DNA from: Bdellovibrionales bacterium
Lineage (GTDB): Bacteria > Bdellovibrionota > Bdellovibrionia > Bdellovibrionales > UBA1609
Assembly: GCA_020850475.1 (NCBI GenBank)
Contig: JADZEO010000059.1
Span: 1 to 64,000, forward strand
Length of the DNA: 64,000 nucleotides
Direction: 5' to 3'
A program made the translations under genes and the position numbers. Every line of letters begins with the position of its first letter. The stretch's first letter is position 1. The notes below the pieces were generated by a model that ran no database searches, had not been told where the DNA came from, and saw only the letters and a list, made by a program, of their open reading frames with translations. Shown here piece by piece: positions 6,812-16,390 of this stretch.

Positions 6812-8172
6812 AACCTGAGTCCTTGGAACAAAACGTAAAGCGACAAGCTCTTGCTTGGACAACTGGTGGAATCATCTTCACCCTGTGTCTGACAGGATCG
6901 CTTTCACTTTTCTTGATGTTCCAAGATGCAGCCCGCGAAGTTGAAACTATCTCAGCATCAGCCATCGCGTCGGGACGTACCGAGATTCTTTCTGGCGATG
7001 TCCGCGCTACCGAGCTTCGCTTTAGAAAAAATCTTGGCCTCAAACCAAACGACCGACTTTTATTTCTCGATCAGAACCGTGCGGCTTGGGTTGGTGATTT
7101 ACGAGAGGAGTCTCTGTCCTCATGTGCGGACCCAACTCCGTGCCGATTGTGGCTCAAGCAGCGAATCGTTTTTGAAAAACCCATTTACTTCGACGATGAA
7201 GGACGGCACCTCTGGGGCTATCTCCACATCGAAAAGGCAGCACAAACAGATTGGCCGCTCGTCCTTGGCGTTGCGCTTGCCGTTATCTTGGGAATGCTTA
7301 TCCAAGGATTCGGTGCATATAGGAACACAATGAAGTCCATTCGGAAAGTTAGCTCGACACTGACGGCTTGGGCAAAAAAGATTTCCGAAAATCCAAAGGA
7401 TCAATCTGAATATCGCAAAGTGCCTTTCTCTGAGATTGCGCCCGTCGGGAATGCACTCCTCGGCATGAAGGATTATGTCATTGCACTCGAAGCGCGAGCC
7501 CGCGAGCAAGGGGCACTTGTCACACTTCGTGGAATCGGGCACGACATCCTAAATCCTGTGGCCCGCATGAAACGCCTGTTAGGTTTACTTGAGGCTCAGA
7601 GCAGTGCCGATCCTGAAACACTCGCAAACATTCGCGCCAACCTTAAACGCCTATCAAGCTATGCCGAGCAGTTGAAGCTCATTTACAAGCGGCAACTTGG
7701 CGAAGTCACTGACACCGCCTCAACGTCTGATGTCGCCAAAGAAGTGCGCGAGTTGGCTTCGGAATTATTAACCGACTCTGAAGTCATTGAAAAACGCATC
7801 CGATTTCAAGTCGATGCGGAATCGTCGTGCATAAGTCCGATTCCTGCGCCAGCTTTGAGTCGCCTTATCGAAAATCTATGTAACAACAGCATCCACGCAA
7901 GCCCTGAAGGAGCAACGCTATCACTAAAAGTAGAACCGAAGGGGGACCGCGTTTCAATTCTTGTTCACGACGAGGGCGACGGGATTCCTCCAGAACTTCA
8001 ATCTCGAATATTTGAGGCCGACTTCACTACCAAAGGAAACAAGGGCACTGGCCTTGGTCTCTTTGTGGTGAAACAGGTCTGCGAACAATACGGCGGGAAG
8101 ATCGCTATTTCATCCAGCAAGAGCGGCACTGCGTTCACTTTGGATTTCCCACGCGTGGAGGTAAGCCCATGA
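6808..8172 (+). CDS. Membrane sensor histidine kinase
   Basis: 454 aa; ATG overlaps the stop of the binding-protein gene. TM1 is about residues 16-39 and TM2 about 150-172, bounding a roughly 110-residue periplasmic domain with a Cys pair (SSCADPTPC) that could form a disulfide. The phospho-acceptor is probably His245 in GIGHDILNPVARM. The C-terminal ATPase domain has the N box (NLCNNSIHASP), G1 (DEGDGIP) and G2 (GTGLGLF). It should autophosphorylate on a signal from the periplasm and pass phosphate to the regulator, whose gene overlaps by 4 bases. The periplasmic region is where the upstream binding protein could dock. Confidence 0.9.
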   Translation: MKPESLEQNVKRQALAWTTGGIIFTLCLTGSLSLFLMFQDAAREVETISASAIASGRTEILSGDVRATELRFRKNLGLKPNDRLLFLDQNRAAWVGDLREESLSSCADPTPCRLWLKQRIVFEKPIYFDDEGRHLWGYLHIEKAAQTDWPLVLGVALAVILGMLIQGFGAYRNTMKSIRKVSSTLTAWAKKISENPKDQSEYRKVPFSEIAPVGNALLGMKDYVIALEARAREQGALVTLRGIGHDILNPVARMKRLLGLLEAQSSADPETLANIRANLKRLSSYAEQLKLIYKRQLGEVTDTASTSDVAKEVRELASELLTDSEVIEKRIRFQVDAESSCISPIPAPALSRLIENLCNNSIHASPEGATLSLKVEPKGDRVSILVHDEGDGIPPELQSRIFEADFTTKGNKGTGLGLFVVKQVCEQYGGKIAISSSKSGTAFTLDFPRVEVSP

Positions 8173-9542
8173 GCTACCGCATCCTCCTAGTGGACGACGA
8201 CAGAGAGAACTTGATGGCGAACGAATCCCTGCTAAGAGCGAAGGGCTATCAAGTCAAAACTGTGCAGTCGGGTCAAGAGGCCATAGACACCATCAAAGCG
8301 GCCAAGAAAGACTATGCGCTCATCTTGATGGATTACCACATGGTCGGAATGTCGGGCGCGGAAGCGGTAGCCGAGATCATAAAGATCAAGCCAAACCAAC
8401 AAATGTTAGCCTATTCGCTCGACGACAACCGCGATGTAATGCGCGAGACGTTCAAAGCTGGCGTGCTGGATTTTCTCGACAAGAACTCCGAAAACGAAGT
8501 GCTGCTTTCAACTGTTGCCGCCTACTGTGAAAAGTACGAGCAGAATTTCCGTCTGCTTGATGACGACAACCTTACCCACAGCGAGAAGGAAGACTTCATC
8601 AAGAAGATTGGAATGATCGGTCGCTCAGAAAAACTCTATGAGCTGGCCCGCCAGGTCGAGAAGATTGCACCATCAAAAGCAACGACACTAATTTACGGAG
8701 AGAGCGGCACAGGCAAAGAACTTGTGGCTCGTGCGCTTCATAAATGCGGCGACCGATCTAGCGGTCCCTTTATTGCGGTTAACATTGCAGCGGAGCAAGC
8801 ATCACTTCTCGACTCTTCTTTGTTCGGCCATAAAAAGGGTTCTTTCACTGGAGCCACGCACGATCAAGCTGGGAAATTCCAGCTTGCCAATCGAGGAACA
8901 ATTTTCCTCGACGAGATCGGCGACATGAGTCTTGATCTTCAAGTAAAGCTCCTGCGTGTCTTGCAAGAGCGTGAGATCACGCCAGTCGGGGCGACGCGCC
9001 CGATTTCGGTTGACGTGCGAATTGTTGCGGCCACTCACCGCGATTTACCCAAGCTCATCGCCGAGGGAAAGTTCCGCGAAGACCTTTACTACAGATTGAG
9101 TTCTGTGATTTTGGAAACCACGCCACTTCGCGCTCGACCCGACGATATAGAGCCGCTTGTTATTCACTTCACACGAGAAATTTGCAAAGAAAACGGCTTT
9201 GACCGTTCATTCCATCGCCGCTGTCTTGAGGTGCTGCGTGAATATTCTTGGAAGGGCAATGTGCGCGAACTTCGCTCGGTCGTTGAGCGACACTTGATCG
9301 GCGCGGACAGCGAGATCGTGCGGGCTGAAGACCTCGAAGCTCTTTTGTATCAAAAAAGAGAAACCGAAAATCCAAGAACACTCGAAGAAATCGATCGCTA
9401 CCTTCACGAACAGAAGCGGCGGATGATGGCTGATGTGCTTAAGGACTCCAGCTCCAAAGCAGAAGCCGCGCGCCGACTCGACATTGCCCCAAACAGACTC
9501 CACTACTTCGCTGAAAAGTACGGGCTCGATCGGAAATCCTAA
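8169..9542 (+). CDS. NtrC-family sigma54-dependent response regulator
   Basis: 457 aa in three domains. The receiver (1-120) has acidic residues VDDD and phospho-acceptor Asp55 in LMDYHM, with the conserved Lys at FLDKNS. The AAA+ domain (about 150-385) has Walker A GESGTGKE, Walker B FLDEIGDM and a sigma54-contact loop reading GSFTGA, one residue from the usual GAFTGA. The C-terminus is a Fis-type HTH (SSKAEAARRLDIAPNRLHYF). It remodels sigma54 polymerase at -24/-12 promoters, and one precedes its own operon at 4061, implying autoregulation. The likely binding sites are the palindromes at 3741-3955. Other possible targets include the promoter at 19231. Confidence 0.92.
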   Translation: MSYRILLVDDDRENLMANESLLRAKGYQVKTVQSGQEAIDTIKAAKKDYALILMDYHMVGMSGAEAVAEIIKIKPNQQMLAYSLDDNRDVMRETFKAGVLDFLDKNSENEVLLSTVAAYCEKYEQNFRLLDDDNLTHSEKEDFIKKIGMIGRSEKLYELARQVEKIAPSKATTLIYGESGTGKELVARALHKCGDRSSGPFIAVNIAAEQASLLDSSLFGHKKGSFTGATHDQAGKFQLANRGTIFLDEIGDMSLDLQVKLLRVLQEREITPVGATRPISVDVRIVAATHRDLPKLIAEGKFREDLYYRLSSVILETTPLRARPDDIEPLVIHFTREICKENGFDRSFHRRCLEVLREYSWKGNVRELRSVVERHLIGADSEIVRAEDLEALLYQKRETENPRTLEEIDRYLHEQKRRMMADVLKDSSSKAEAARRLDIAPNRLHYFAEKYGLDRKS

Positions 9543-9625
9543 GCATACAAGAAAGTCCTACAACTAGCCCTTGGCACATCAAGTCATTGCTCTATGGATA
9601 TGATTTCGCGTGTGGTCTTTACTTG

Positions 9626-9642
9626 TCTGTGATTGTCACAGA
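9626..9642. promoter_or_regulatory. Perfect inverted repeat upstream of the excisionase-like gene (operator)
   Basis: TCTGTGA-TTG-TCACAGA, 7-bp arms with a 3-bp spacer, 41 bases before the ATG at 9683. The left arm plus its next base (TCTGTGAT) recurs at 24228-24235 in the repeats beside tRNA-Ser. It is a plausible operator for the HTH protein encoded just downstream. Regulation of the whole defence operon through this site is possible but not shown. Confidence 0.5.
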
Positions 9643-9682
9643 TAATTTTTGAGCCGGACAATCACCCATATTGGAGAAGCGA

Positions 9683-9901
9683 ATGCAGGCAATTGAGCCC
9701 TGGTACTCAGTTGAGGAAATTGCTCGTCACTTAGGCGTTTCAAAGGAAACGATCTATCGCTGGCTAGAGCGTCGAACTATTCCTGCGCATCGCATGGGGA
9801 AGCTCTGGAAATTTAAGCCTAGCGAAGTGGACGCGTGGGTACAAAATGGTGGCGCTGCCGACGATCGCACGCACCGCAATCCACCGGAAAGCAGCGTGTG
9901 A
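9683..9901 (+). CDS. Excisionase/AlpA-type helix-turn-helix DNA-binding protein
   Basis: 72 aa from the ATG at 9683 with a GGAGAAG Shine-Dalgarno; the upstream TTG at 9671 overlaps that site. A MerR-like winged HTH fills the first 55 residues: YSVEEIARHLGVSKETIYRWL, then a wing with AHRMGKLWKF and EVDAWV. Proteins of this excisionase-family type serve as Xis directionality factors or local repressors in mobile elements. Its stop is 4 bases before the helicase ATG, so it is the first gene of the defence operon. It could regulate that operon, act in excision, or both. Confidence 0.75.
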   Translation: MQAIEPWYSVEEIARHLGVSKETIYRWLERRTIPAHRMGKLWKFKPSEVDAWVQNGGAADDRTHRNPPESSV

Positions 9902-9905
9902 TCTA

Positions 9906-12900
9906 ATGATAAAACTCGAAGACCTAAAACAATCACTTTATGTGCGCGGACTAGAGGGCAACGAAGTCGTCCAGATTAAAAGTATCGAGAAAGTCAGCGA
10001 AGATGCAGTGACGGTTCTCTATAAAAATGCCCAGGGGCAATTCCGCGAACAGATGGTTCACAGGGCTGACGAAGCTCGAATGGAGCTGGTCGACAATAGC
10101 TCCCGCCCTTGGAGTTTTCAGGCAGAGGGCGCAGAGTTTCGTTTGGGCCTTGAAGCCCAGCGCATTCGGCTAGCACACCTTTTTGATCCAATGATGGCGG
10201 TTCACAGCTCGAACGTAGAGCCGCTTCCTCATCAAATTACTGCTGTATATGAAGCCATGCTGCCAAGGCAGCCGCTTCGTTTCGTTCTTGCTGACGATCC
10301 TGGCGCTGGCAAAACGATTATGGCCGGACTTTTCATTAAAGAACTCATTATGCGTGCAGATGCCAAGCGCATTTTGATCGTAACACCAGGCTCGCTGTCT
10401 GAGCAGTGGCAGGAAGAGCTATACGAAAAATTCGGACTCCGTTTCGATCTGTTCAGCAGAGAGAAGATGGAACAGTCCGTTCGCGGCAATTATTTTGAAG
10501 AACAAGACTATTTGATCTGCCGTCTCGATCAGCTTTCGCGGAACGAGGATTTTTTATCCAAACTCCAAGCGACAGAGTGGGATCTGGTAATTGTCGATGA
10601 GGCCCACAAGATGTCAGCCAGCTTTACGGGCGGAGAGGTTAAGCGCACTGACCGGTACGCTTTAGGCGAGTTATTGGGAAAAATCACCCGTCACTTGCTG
10701 TTAATGACCGCTACGCCTCACAACGGTAAAGAAGAAGATTTCCAGCTTTTTCTTTCGTTACTTGATAGTGACCGTTTCTATGGAAAATTTCGCGATGGGG
10801 TTCACAAAGTTGATGTGACGGACATTATGAGGAGAATGGTGAAAGAAGAGCTGCGTCGTTTCGATGGAACAAAGCTCTTCCCTCCGCGTTTTGCTTACAC
10901 CGTAAATTACCCCCTTTCTGTTGGCGAACAAAACCTTTACGACGCAGTAACAACCTACGTTCGAGAGGAAATGGACCGCGCTGACCGACTGGCCGCAGTA
11001 GACAAGCGCCGAGGCGGAACTGTTGGCTTCGCTCTTACGGCTCTTCAGCGACGTTTAGCTTCAAGTCCCGCCGCAATTCACGAATCGCTCAAGCGCCGTC
11101 TAAATCGTCTTCAAACGCGGCTTGAGGAAATGAAGAAGGTTAGCTCAGGCCAACTGCCTAAGGACGCATTGGATAAATATAACCAAACAGTTCCCTCGAA
11201 CTTCGACGATGCTGACGATGAAATGAGTTCGGAGGAATACGAAGAGTTCACCGATGAAGTGATCGACCAAGCCACCGCCGCTCAAACCGTCGAGGAGCTT
11301 CAAAAAGAAATCATTATCTTGAAAGACTTGGAGCAAGAGGCGCGCAAGGTGCGTCTGTCGGGAGAAGACAAGAAGTGGTCTGAGCTTTCTACTTTACTCC
11401 AGGGCAACCCTCACATGAGAGATAAGAATAGCAACTTTCGTAAGCTTCTTATCTTTACGGAGAGCCGGGACACTCTTGAATACCTCGTAGAAAAGATCGC
11501 GGGCGTCTTTGGAAGCCCCGATAAGATCGTGACGATCCACGGGGGCACGAACCGCGACCGACGAAAAGAAGCCCAAGCCCTTTTCCGAAACGACCCGAAT
11601 GTGCATGTAATGATCGCGACCGATGCCGCTGGCGAAGGCGTGAACTTACAAAATGCAAACTTGATGGTGAACTACGATCTTCCCTGGAATCCGAATAGGA
11701 TTGAACAGCGGTTTGGTCGTATTCACCGGATTGGTCAAACTGAGGTATGCCATCTGTGGAACATGGTCGCCAAGGGAACCCGCGAGGGTGATGTGTTTCA
11801 TACACTTTGCGAAAAATTGGAAGTTCAGAGCAAGGCTCTCGGCGGCAGAGTGTTTGACGTTCTCGGCGAAGCCTTTGAGAATATATCGCTCAAGGACTTG
11901 CTGATTCGAGCAATTCGTACCGCTGACAGTGATGCTGTTCGCCGAGAAATTCGGAAGGTTGTGTCTGATAGCCTCGAAACCGAGCGAATCCAGGAACTCT
12001 ATAAGCGCAACGCTTTGGTTGAGCAACACATGAGCCTCGATCAGCTATACAAAGTTAAGGAGGACATGGATCGGGCTGAGGCGCGGAAGCTCCAGCCTTA
12101 CTTCATTCGCTCGTTCTTCGATGAGGCTTTCAAAGCACTCGGCGGCGACATTCGCGCGCGGGAGACTGGTCGATGGGAAATCGCGCATGTTCCGCCTGTC
12201 GTGATCGAACGAGCCAAACAACTTCTCGGCTCTAGACATCCCGTGACTAGAACCTATCAACGAGTTTGTTTTGAAAAGAACGTAGTGCCGATCGAAGATC
12301 GGCCCAAAGTCGATCTCATTCACCCCGGCCACCCTCTGATGGCTGCTGTCACGGACATTATTCTGGAGAGGAATCGCGCAAAACTCCGCGAAGGAGCGAT
12401 CCTTGTCGATCCAGCAGATGAGTCTACTGAGCCTCGCGTGGTTTTCATGCTGGAACATTCGATCAAGGAAAGTTCTGGAGAACAGAAAGTCGTTTCTCAG
12501 GCTTTACAGTTTGTTTCCATCGACAAAAACCTTCAACCCACTAATGCGGGATGGGCTCCGCACATTGACCTTCGCTCGATCAAGGACGAAGAACGTGCGC
12601 TCGTGACTGACGTGATAAACGCTCCTTGGTTGAAGACCGAGCTAGAAACAAAAGCAATGGCCTATGCTTCGCAAGAAATGGCGCCTCATCACTTTAGGGA
12701 AACCAAAGAGCGACGCGAAACCTTTGCAGACAAAGTGAAGGAGGCGGTTCACGAGCGGCTTACAAAGGAAATTTCCTATTGGGAAGATCGCTACATCAAA
12801 CTTAAAGAGCAACAAAGCGAAGGTAAGCAACCGCGAATGCAGCCCGAAAATGCTCGTCGTAAGGCCGAAGAACTCAACGCTCGGCTGGAGCAGCGGAAAA

Positions 12901-13436
12901 AAGAAATCGCCACGATGAGAAACGTAATTTCATCGACACCTAATGTGATCGGTGGCGCGCTTATTATTCCGGCTGGCCTTCTTGCTCAGAAGGCTGGTGA
13001 TACCACGTTTACAATAGACGCAGAAGCACGCAAGCGGATTGAAAGAGTCGCTATGAATGCAGTGATGGACGTGGAGCGATCTTTCGGCCATCACGTCTTC
13101 GATGTTTCTGCGGACAAGTGCGGCTGGGATGTTACGGCGCGAATTCCTGCGAAGGGCGAAAATCTTTTCGATGATCGGCATATCGAAGTAAAGGGCCGCG
13201 CCAAGGGGCAAGAGACTATCACAGTCACAGCCAACGAGATCATGTACGCTTTGAACCAACGTGAGAAGTTCATCCTGGCGATTGTGATTGTAGACGGTGA
13301 AAAATTCGAGGGGCCGTTCTACGTCAAAAATCCCTTCAAGAGCCCGCCAGATTTTCAAAGTGAGAGCAGAAATGTTCCGCTCAAAGAATTACTTAAGATG
13401 GCAGTAAAGCCCGAGCAGACAGTGGTGAGTCAATGA
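9906..13436 (+). CDS. SNF2-type helicase with C-terminal DUF3883 (Hma helicase subunit)
   Basis: 1,176 aa. The SF2 core shows Walker A DDPGAGKT near residue 133, DEAH near 230, [12 protein letters not shown] near 275, and a C-lobe with [11 protein letters not shown] and [11 protein letters not shown] near 600. A long helical region follows. The last ~100 residues carry a DUF3883-like domain ([10 protein letters not shown] and TANEIMYAL near 1085-1110), a fold related to PD-(D/E)XK nucleases. With the two following genes it makes the Helicase-Methylase-ATPase (Hma) defence operon, relatives of which occur in DISARM-like arrays. A longer frame starts at 9846; the ATG at 9906 avoids overlapping the HTH gene. 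The next gene overlaps by 4 bases. Confidence 0.9.
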   Translation: MIKLEDLKQSLYVRGLEGNEVVQIKSIEKVSEDAVTVLYKNAQGQFREQMVHRADEARMELVDNSSRPWSFQAEGAEFRLGLEAQRIRLAHLFDPMMAVHSSNVEPLPHQITAVYEAMLPRQPLRFVLADDPGAGKTIMAGLFIKELIMRADAKRILIVTPGSLSEQWQEELYEKFGLRFDLFSREKMEQSVRGNYFEEQDYLICRLDQLSRNEDFLSKLQATEWDLVIVDEAHKMSASFTGGEVKRTDRYALGELLGKITRHLLLMTATPHNGKEEDFQLFLSLLDSDRFYGKFRDGVHKVDVTDIMRRMVKEELRRFDGTKLFPPRFAYTVNYPLSVGEQNLYDAVTTYVREEMDRADRLAAVDKRRGGTVGFALTALQRRLASSPAAIHESLKRRLNRLQTRLEEMKKVSSGQLPKDALDKYNQTVPSNFDDADDEMSSEEYEEFTDEVIDQATAAQTVEELQKEIIILKDLEQEARKVRLSGEDKKWSELSTLLQGNPHMRDKNSNFRKLLIFTESRDTLEYLVEKIAGVFGSPDKIVTIHGGTNRDRRKEAQALFRNDPNVHVMIATDAAGEGVNLQNANLMVNYDLPWNPNRIEQRFGRIHRIGQTEVCHLWNMVAKGTREGDVFHTLCEKLEVQSKALGGRVFDVLGEAFENISLKDLLIRAIRTADSDAVRREIRKVVSDSLETERIQELYKRNALVEQHMSLDQLYKVKEDMDRAEARKLQPYFIRSFFDEAFKALGGDIRARETGRWEIAHVPPVVIERAKQLLGSRHPVTRTYQRVCFEKNVVPIEDRPKVDLIHPGHPLMAAVTDIILERNRAKLREGAILVDPADESTEPRVVFMLEHSIKESSGEQKVVSQALQFVSIDKNLQPTNAGWAPHIDLRSIKDEERALVTDVINAPWLKTELETKAMAYASQEMAPHHFRETKERRETFADKVKEAVHERLTKEISYWEDRYIKLKEQQSEGKQPRMQPENARRKAEELNARLEQRKKEIATMRNVISSTPNVIGGALIIPAGLLAQKAGDTTFTIDAEARKRIERVAMNAVMDVERSFGHHVFDVSADKCGWDVTARIPAKGENLFDDRHIEVKGRAKGQETITVTANEIMYALNQREKFILAIVIVDGEKFEGPFYVKNPFKSPPDFQSESRNVPLKELLKMAVKPEQTVVSQ

Positions 13437-16390
13437 GTATTCGCATTCGATCTCCCAAGAAGCTTATAGAAGTGGCTTTACCACTAGATGCTATCAATGC
13501 TGCCTGCGCACACGAGAAGCAACCAGGAATAGGCGCTCATCCAAGAGGGCTTCATTTATGGTGGGCTCGCCGGCCCTTGCCCGCATCACGTGCAGTTCTG
13601 TTTTCCCAACTGGTAAATGATCCTGGATACCAGCAAGGTGAGGGCTTTAAGTTTGGAGTTAGTAAGGCAAAGGCGGCAGAAGCCCGAGAGCGCCTTTTCA
13701 AAATTATTGAAGATCTTGTGCTGTGGGAGAATACAAACAATGAATCCGTTTTGTCTCAAGCACAGAAGGAAATTGAAAAATCATGGAAAGAAACCTGCGA
13801 GCTTAATCGTGACCATCCTCAGGCTGAAGAACTTTTTAATCCAAATGTTTTGCCAGCCTTTCATGACCCATTTTCTGGTGGCGGCGCAATACCATTAGAG
13901 GCGCAGCGCCTGGGATTAAAGAGCTACGCTTCAGACCTTAACCCAGTTGCTGTAACCATCAATAAGGCCATGATTGAAATTCCGCCTGTCTTCTCGGATC
14001 GTCGTCCGGTTGGAAAAGTTCGCCCGGATGATAAACAAATTGAGATGAATAGAGAATGGAAAGGAGCGAGTGGACTGGCGGAGGACGTAAGGAGATACGG
14101 CTATTGGGTGTGGAATGAGGCCCAGAAGCTTATCGGCCATTTGTATCCACAGGTGGAGGTAACGTCGGTATTGGCAAGCAATCGAAACGATTTGGAACCA
14201 TTGATCGGCAACAAACTAAATGTAATTGGCTGGGTGTGGGCTCGAACCGTGAAGAGTCCCAGTCCCGCATATTCGCACGTCGATGTACCTCTTGTTTCAA
14301 ATTTCATTCTATCAAGTAAGGCCGGTAAGGAAGCCTATGTAGAACCAGTCAAAAACAGTGATGGGTATAGTTTTATTGTAAAGACCGGTTCAATCCCCGC
14401 CGGGGCAAATGTCGGAACAACCGCAGGAAAAAGAGCTGCGTTTATTTGCCTAATGTCTGGCTCCCCGATTGACTATGATTACATTCGCTCCGAAGGAAAA
14501 GCCGGGAGAATGGGTCAAAGGTTGATGGCGATTATCGCAGAGGGCAAGAGAGGGAAAATTTATCTCTCACCAACGCAAGAGCAGATTGACATTTCATTAA
14601 GAGCTGTTCCTGCCTGGAAGCCTGAACAGAGATTACCTCACAATCCAAGGGACTTCAAAACACCAAATTATGGACTTACTACTTTTGGCGACCTGTTCAC
14701 TCCACGTCAGTTAGTTGCGATGAATACCTTCTGTGATCTTGTCAAATCAGTTATCAAAAATGTCGAAAAGGATGCGGTTCTCGCAGGTCTTTCAGATGAT
14801 GGAGTCAGTCTTGAGGACGGTGGTTCCGGTGCGAAGGCTTATTCACAGGCAATCGGAGTATATTTGGCTTTTGCGATAGATAGACTGGCTGACTACGGCA
14901 GTTCAATCGCTACATGGAAATCGTCGGGCGAGCAGGTAATGCAGACGTATAAGCGCCAGGCAATTCCCATGACTTGGGACTTTCCCGAATCTAATTTCTT
15001 AGGACAGAAAGCTATCTGTTGGTTGAATGCAGTTGAGTACGCCTCAGAAAACTTAAACTCAACTTGTCCTACTAAAAGAAAAAATGCAGGGGTGGCGATT
15101 CAGGCAGACGCTCAAACACAGCAAGTAAGTCAGGGAAAGGTTATATCCACGGACCCTCCTTACTACGATAATATTGGGTATGCGGATCTTTCGGAGTACT
15201 TCTATGTTTGGCTACGCAGAAGCCTCCATGACGTGTACCCCAAGTTATTCAATGCGCTGACCGTGCCTAAAGATAAAGAATTAGTGGCGACCCCATATCG
15301 ACATGGCGGGAAGACAGAGGCCGAATCGTTCTTCTTAAAGGGAATGAAAGAGGCGATTCAAAATTTAGTTCAGCAGGCCCATCCCGCCTTTCCAGTTACA
15401 ATCTATTACGCCTTTAAGCAAAACGAGACCGAAGATGACAAAGGCACATCCAGTACGGGCTGGGAGACTTTTCTACAGGCGGTGGTTGAGTCTGGTGTGG
15501 CAATAACTGGCACCTGGCCAATGCGCACAGAGTTGAGCAACAGAATGATTGCTTCAGGAACGAATGCGCTCGCGTCCAGCGTTGTCTTGGTTTGCAGGAA
15601 AAGGGCAAGTGATGCGCCAACTGTTGGGCGTAGAGAATTCATCCGTGAACTGAATGCTGTTTTACCAGCAGCACTTGATGAAATGACTCGCGGAGGTGTG
15701 AACTCGCCTATCGCTCCAGTTGATTTATCCCAAGCCATTATTGGTCCGGGAATGGAAGTTTTCACAAAATACTCTGCCGTTCTTGAGGCAGACGGGAAGC
15801 CGATGTCTGTGAAAACGGCCCTTCGACTTATAAACAGATTCTTGGCGGAAGAAGATTTTGATCATGACACGCAGTTTTGTCTCCAGTGGTTTGATCACTA
15901 CGGGTGGTCTTCTGGAAAGTTTGGAGATGCAGATGTGCTGGCGCGGGCGAAGGGCACGTCAGTTGATGGTTTACGAGAAGGCGGCGTTGTCGAAAGTTCG
16001 TCCGGAACACTGAGACTTCTAAAACCGAGTGAACTTTCTATCGCTTGGAGGCCGGAAACAGACTCCAGAGTTTCCATATGGGAGCTGCTACATCAGATGA
16101 TTGCAAGGTTCTATTCTGGTGGAGAAAGCGGCGCCGGTGAATTGCTGGCCAAAGCAAATAGCCACAGTGAAGCAATACGCACACTTGCTTATCGACTGTA
16201 CACGACTTGTGAACGAAAAGGATGGGCACAAGATGCAAGCAGCTACGATGGACTGGTGCGAGCCTGGGACTCCATTGAATCTGCTGCCCGCGCTGTTGGA
16301 TACAGCGGAACTCAAATCCCCTTATTTGATTCGGCATCACCAAGCGAATCTCAAAATCCGATAAACGCTAAATCGAGGAAGAAGAAATGA
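13433..16390 (+). CDS. DUF1156 adenine-specific DNA methyltransferase (Hma methylase subunit)
   Basis: 985 aa. The N-terminal DUF1156 segment (about residues 9-60) includes [13 protein letters not shown] and [20 protein letters not shown]. The SAM-binding motif [18 protein letters not shown], is at about 145-161. The catalytic DPPYYDN is at about 573-579, the DPPY signature of N6-adenine (or N4-cytosine) methylases. A large insert between them fits a target-recognition region. It presumably marks host DNA so that the helicase and ATPase act on unmarked DNA; the modified site is unknown. Codon use looks more AT-rich than in the flanking helicase gene, possibly a separate origin. Confidence 0.9.
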   Translation: MSIRIRSPKKLIEVALPLDAINAACAHEKQPGIGAHPRGLHLWWARRPLPASRAVLFSQLVNDPGYQQGEGFKFGVSKAKAAEARERLFKIIEDLVLWENTNNESVLSQAQKEIEKSWKETCELNRDHPQAEELFNPNVLPAFHDPFSGGGAIPLEAQRLGLKSYASDLNPVAVTINKAMIEIPPVFSDRRPVGKVRPDDKQIEMNREWKGASGLAEDVRRYGYWVWNEAQKLIGHLYPQVEVTSVLASNRNDLEPLIGNKLNVIGWVWARTVKSPSPAYSHVDVPLVSNFILSSKAGKEAYVEPVKNSDGYSFIVKTGSIPAGANVGTTAGKRAAFICLMSGSPIDYDYIRSEGKAGRMGQRLMAIIAEGKRGKIYLSPTQEQIDISLRAVPAWKPEQRLPHNPRDFKTPNYGLTTFGDLFTPRQLVAMNTFCDLVKSVIKNVEKDAVLAGLSDDGVSLEDGGSGAKAYSQAIGVYLAFAIDRLADYGSSIATWKSSGEQVMQTYKRQAIPMTWDFPESNFLGQKAICWLNAVEYASENLNSTCPTKRKNAGVAIQADAQTQQVSQGKVISTDPPYYDNIGYADLSEYFYVWLRRSLHDVYPKLFNALTVPKDKELVATPYRHGGKTEAESFFLKGMKEAIQNLVQQAHPAFPVTIYYAFKQNETEDDKGTSSTGWETFLQAVVESGVAITGTWPMRTELSNRMIASGTNALASSVVLVCRKRASDAPTVGRREFIRELNAVLPAALDEMTRGGVNSPIAPVDLSQAIIGPGMEVFTKYSAVLEADGKPMSVKTALRLINRFLAEEDFDHDTQFCLQWFDHYGWSSGKFGDADVLARAKGTSVDGLREGGVVESSSGTLRLLKPSELSIAWRPETDSRVSIWELLHQMIARFYSGGESGAGELLAKANSHSEAIRTLAYRLYTTCERKGWAQDASSYDGLVRAWDSIESAARAVGYSGTQIPLFDSASPSESQNPINAKSRKKK

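Noticed and set aside
9572-9591. TTGGCAC followed by TTGCT upstream of the Hma operon
   Set aside because: Spacing between GG and GC is 14 bases, too long for a -24/-12 promoter.
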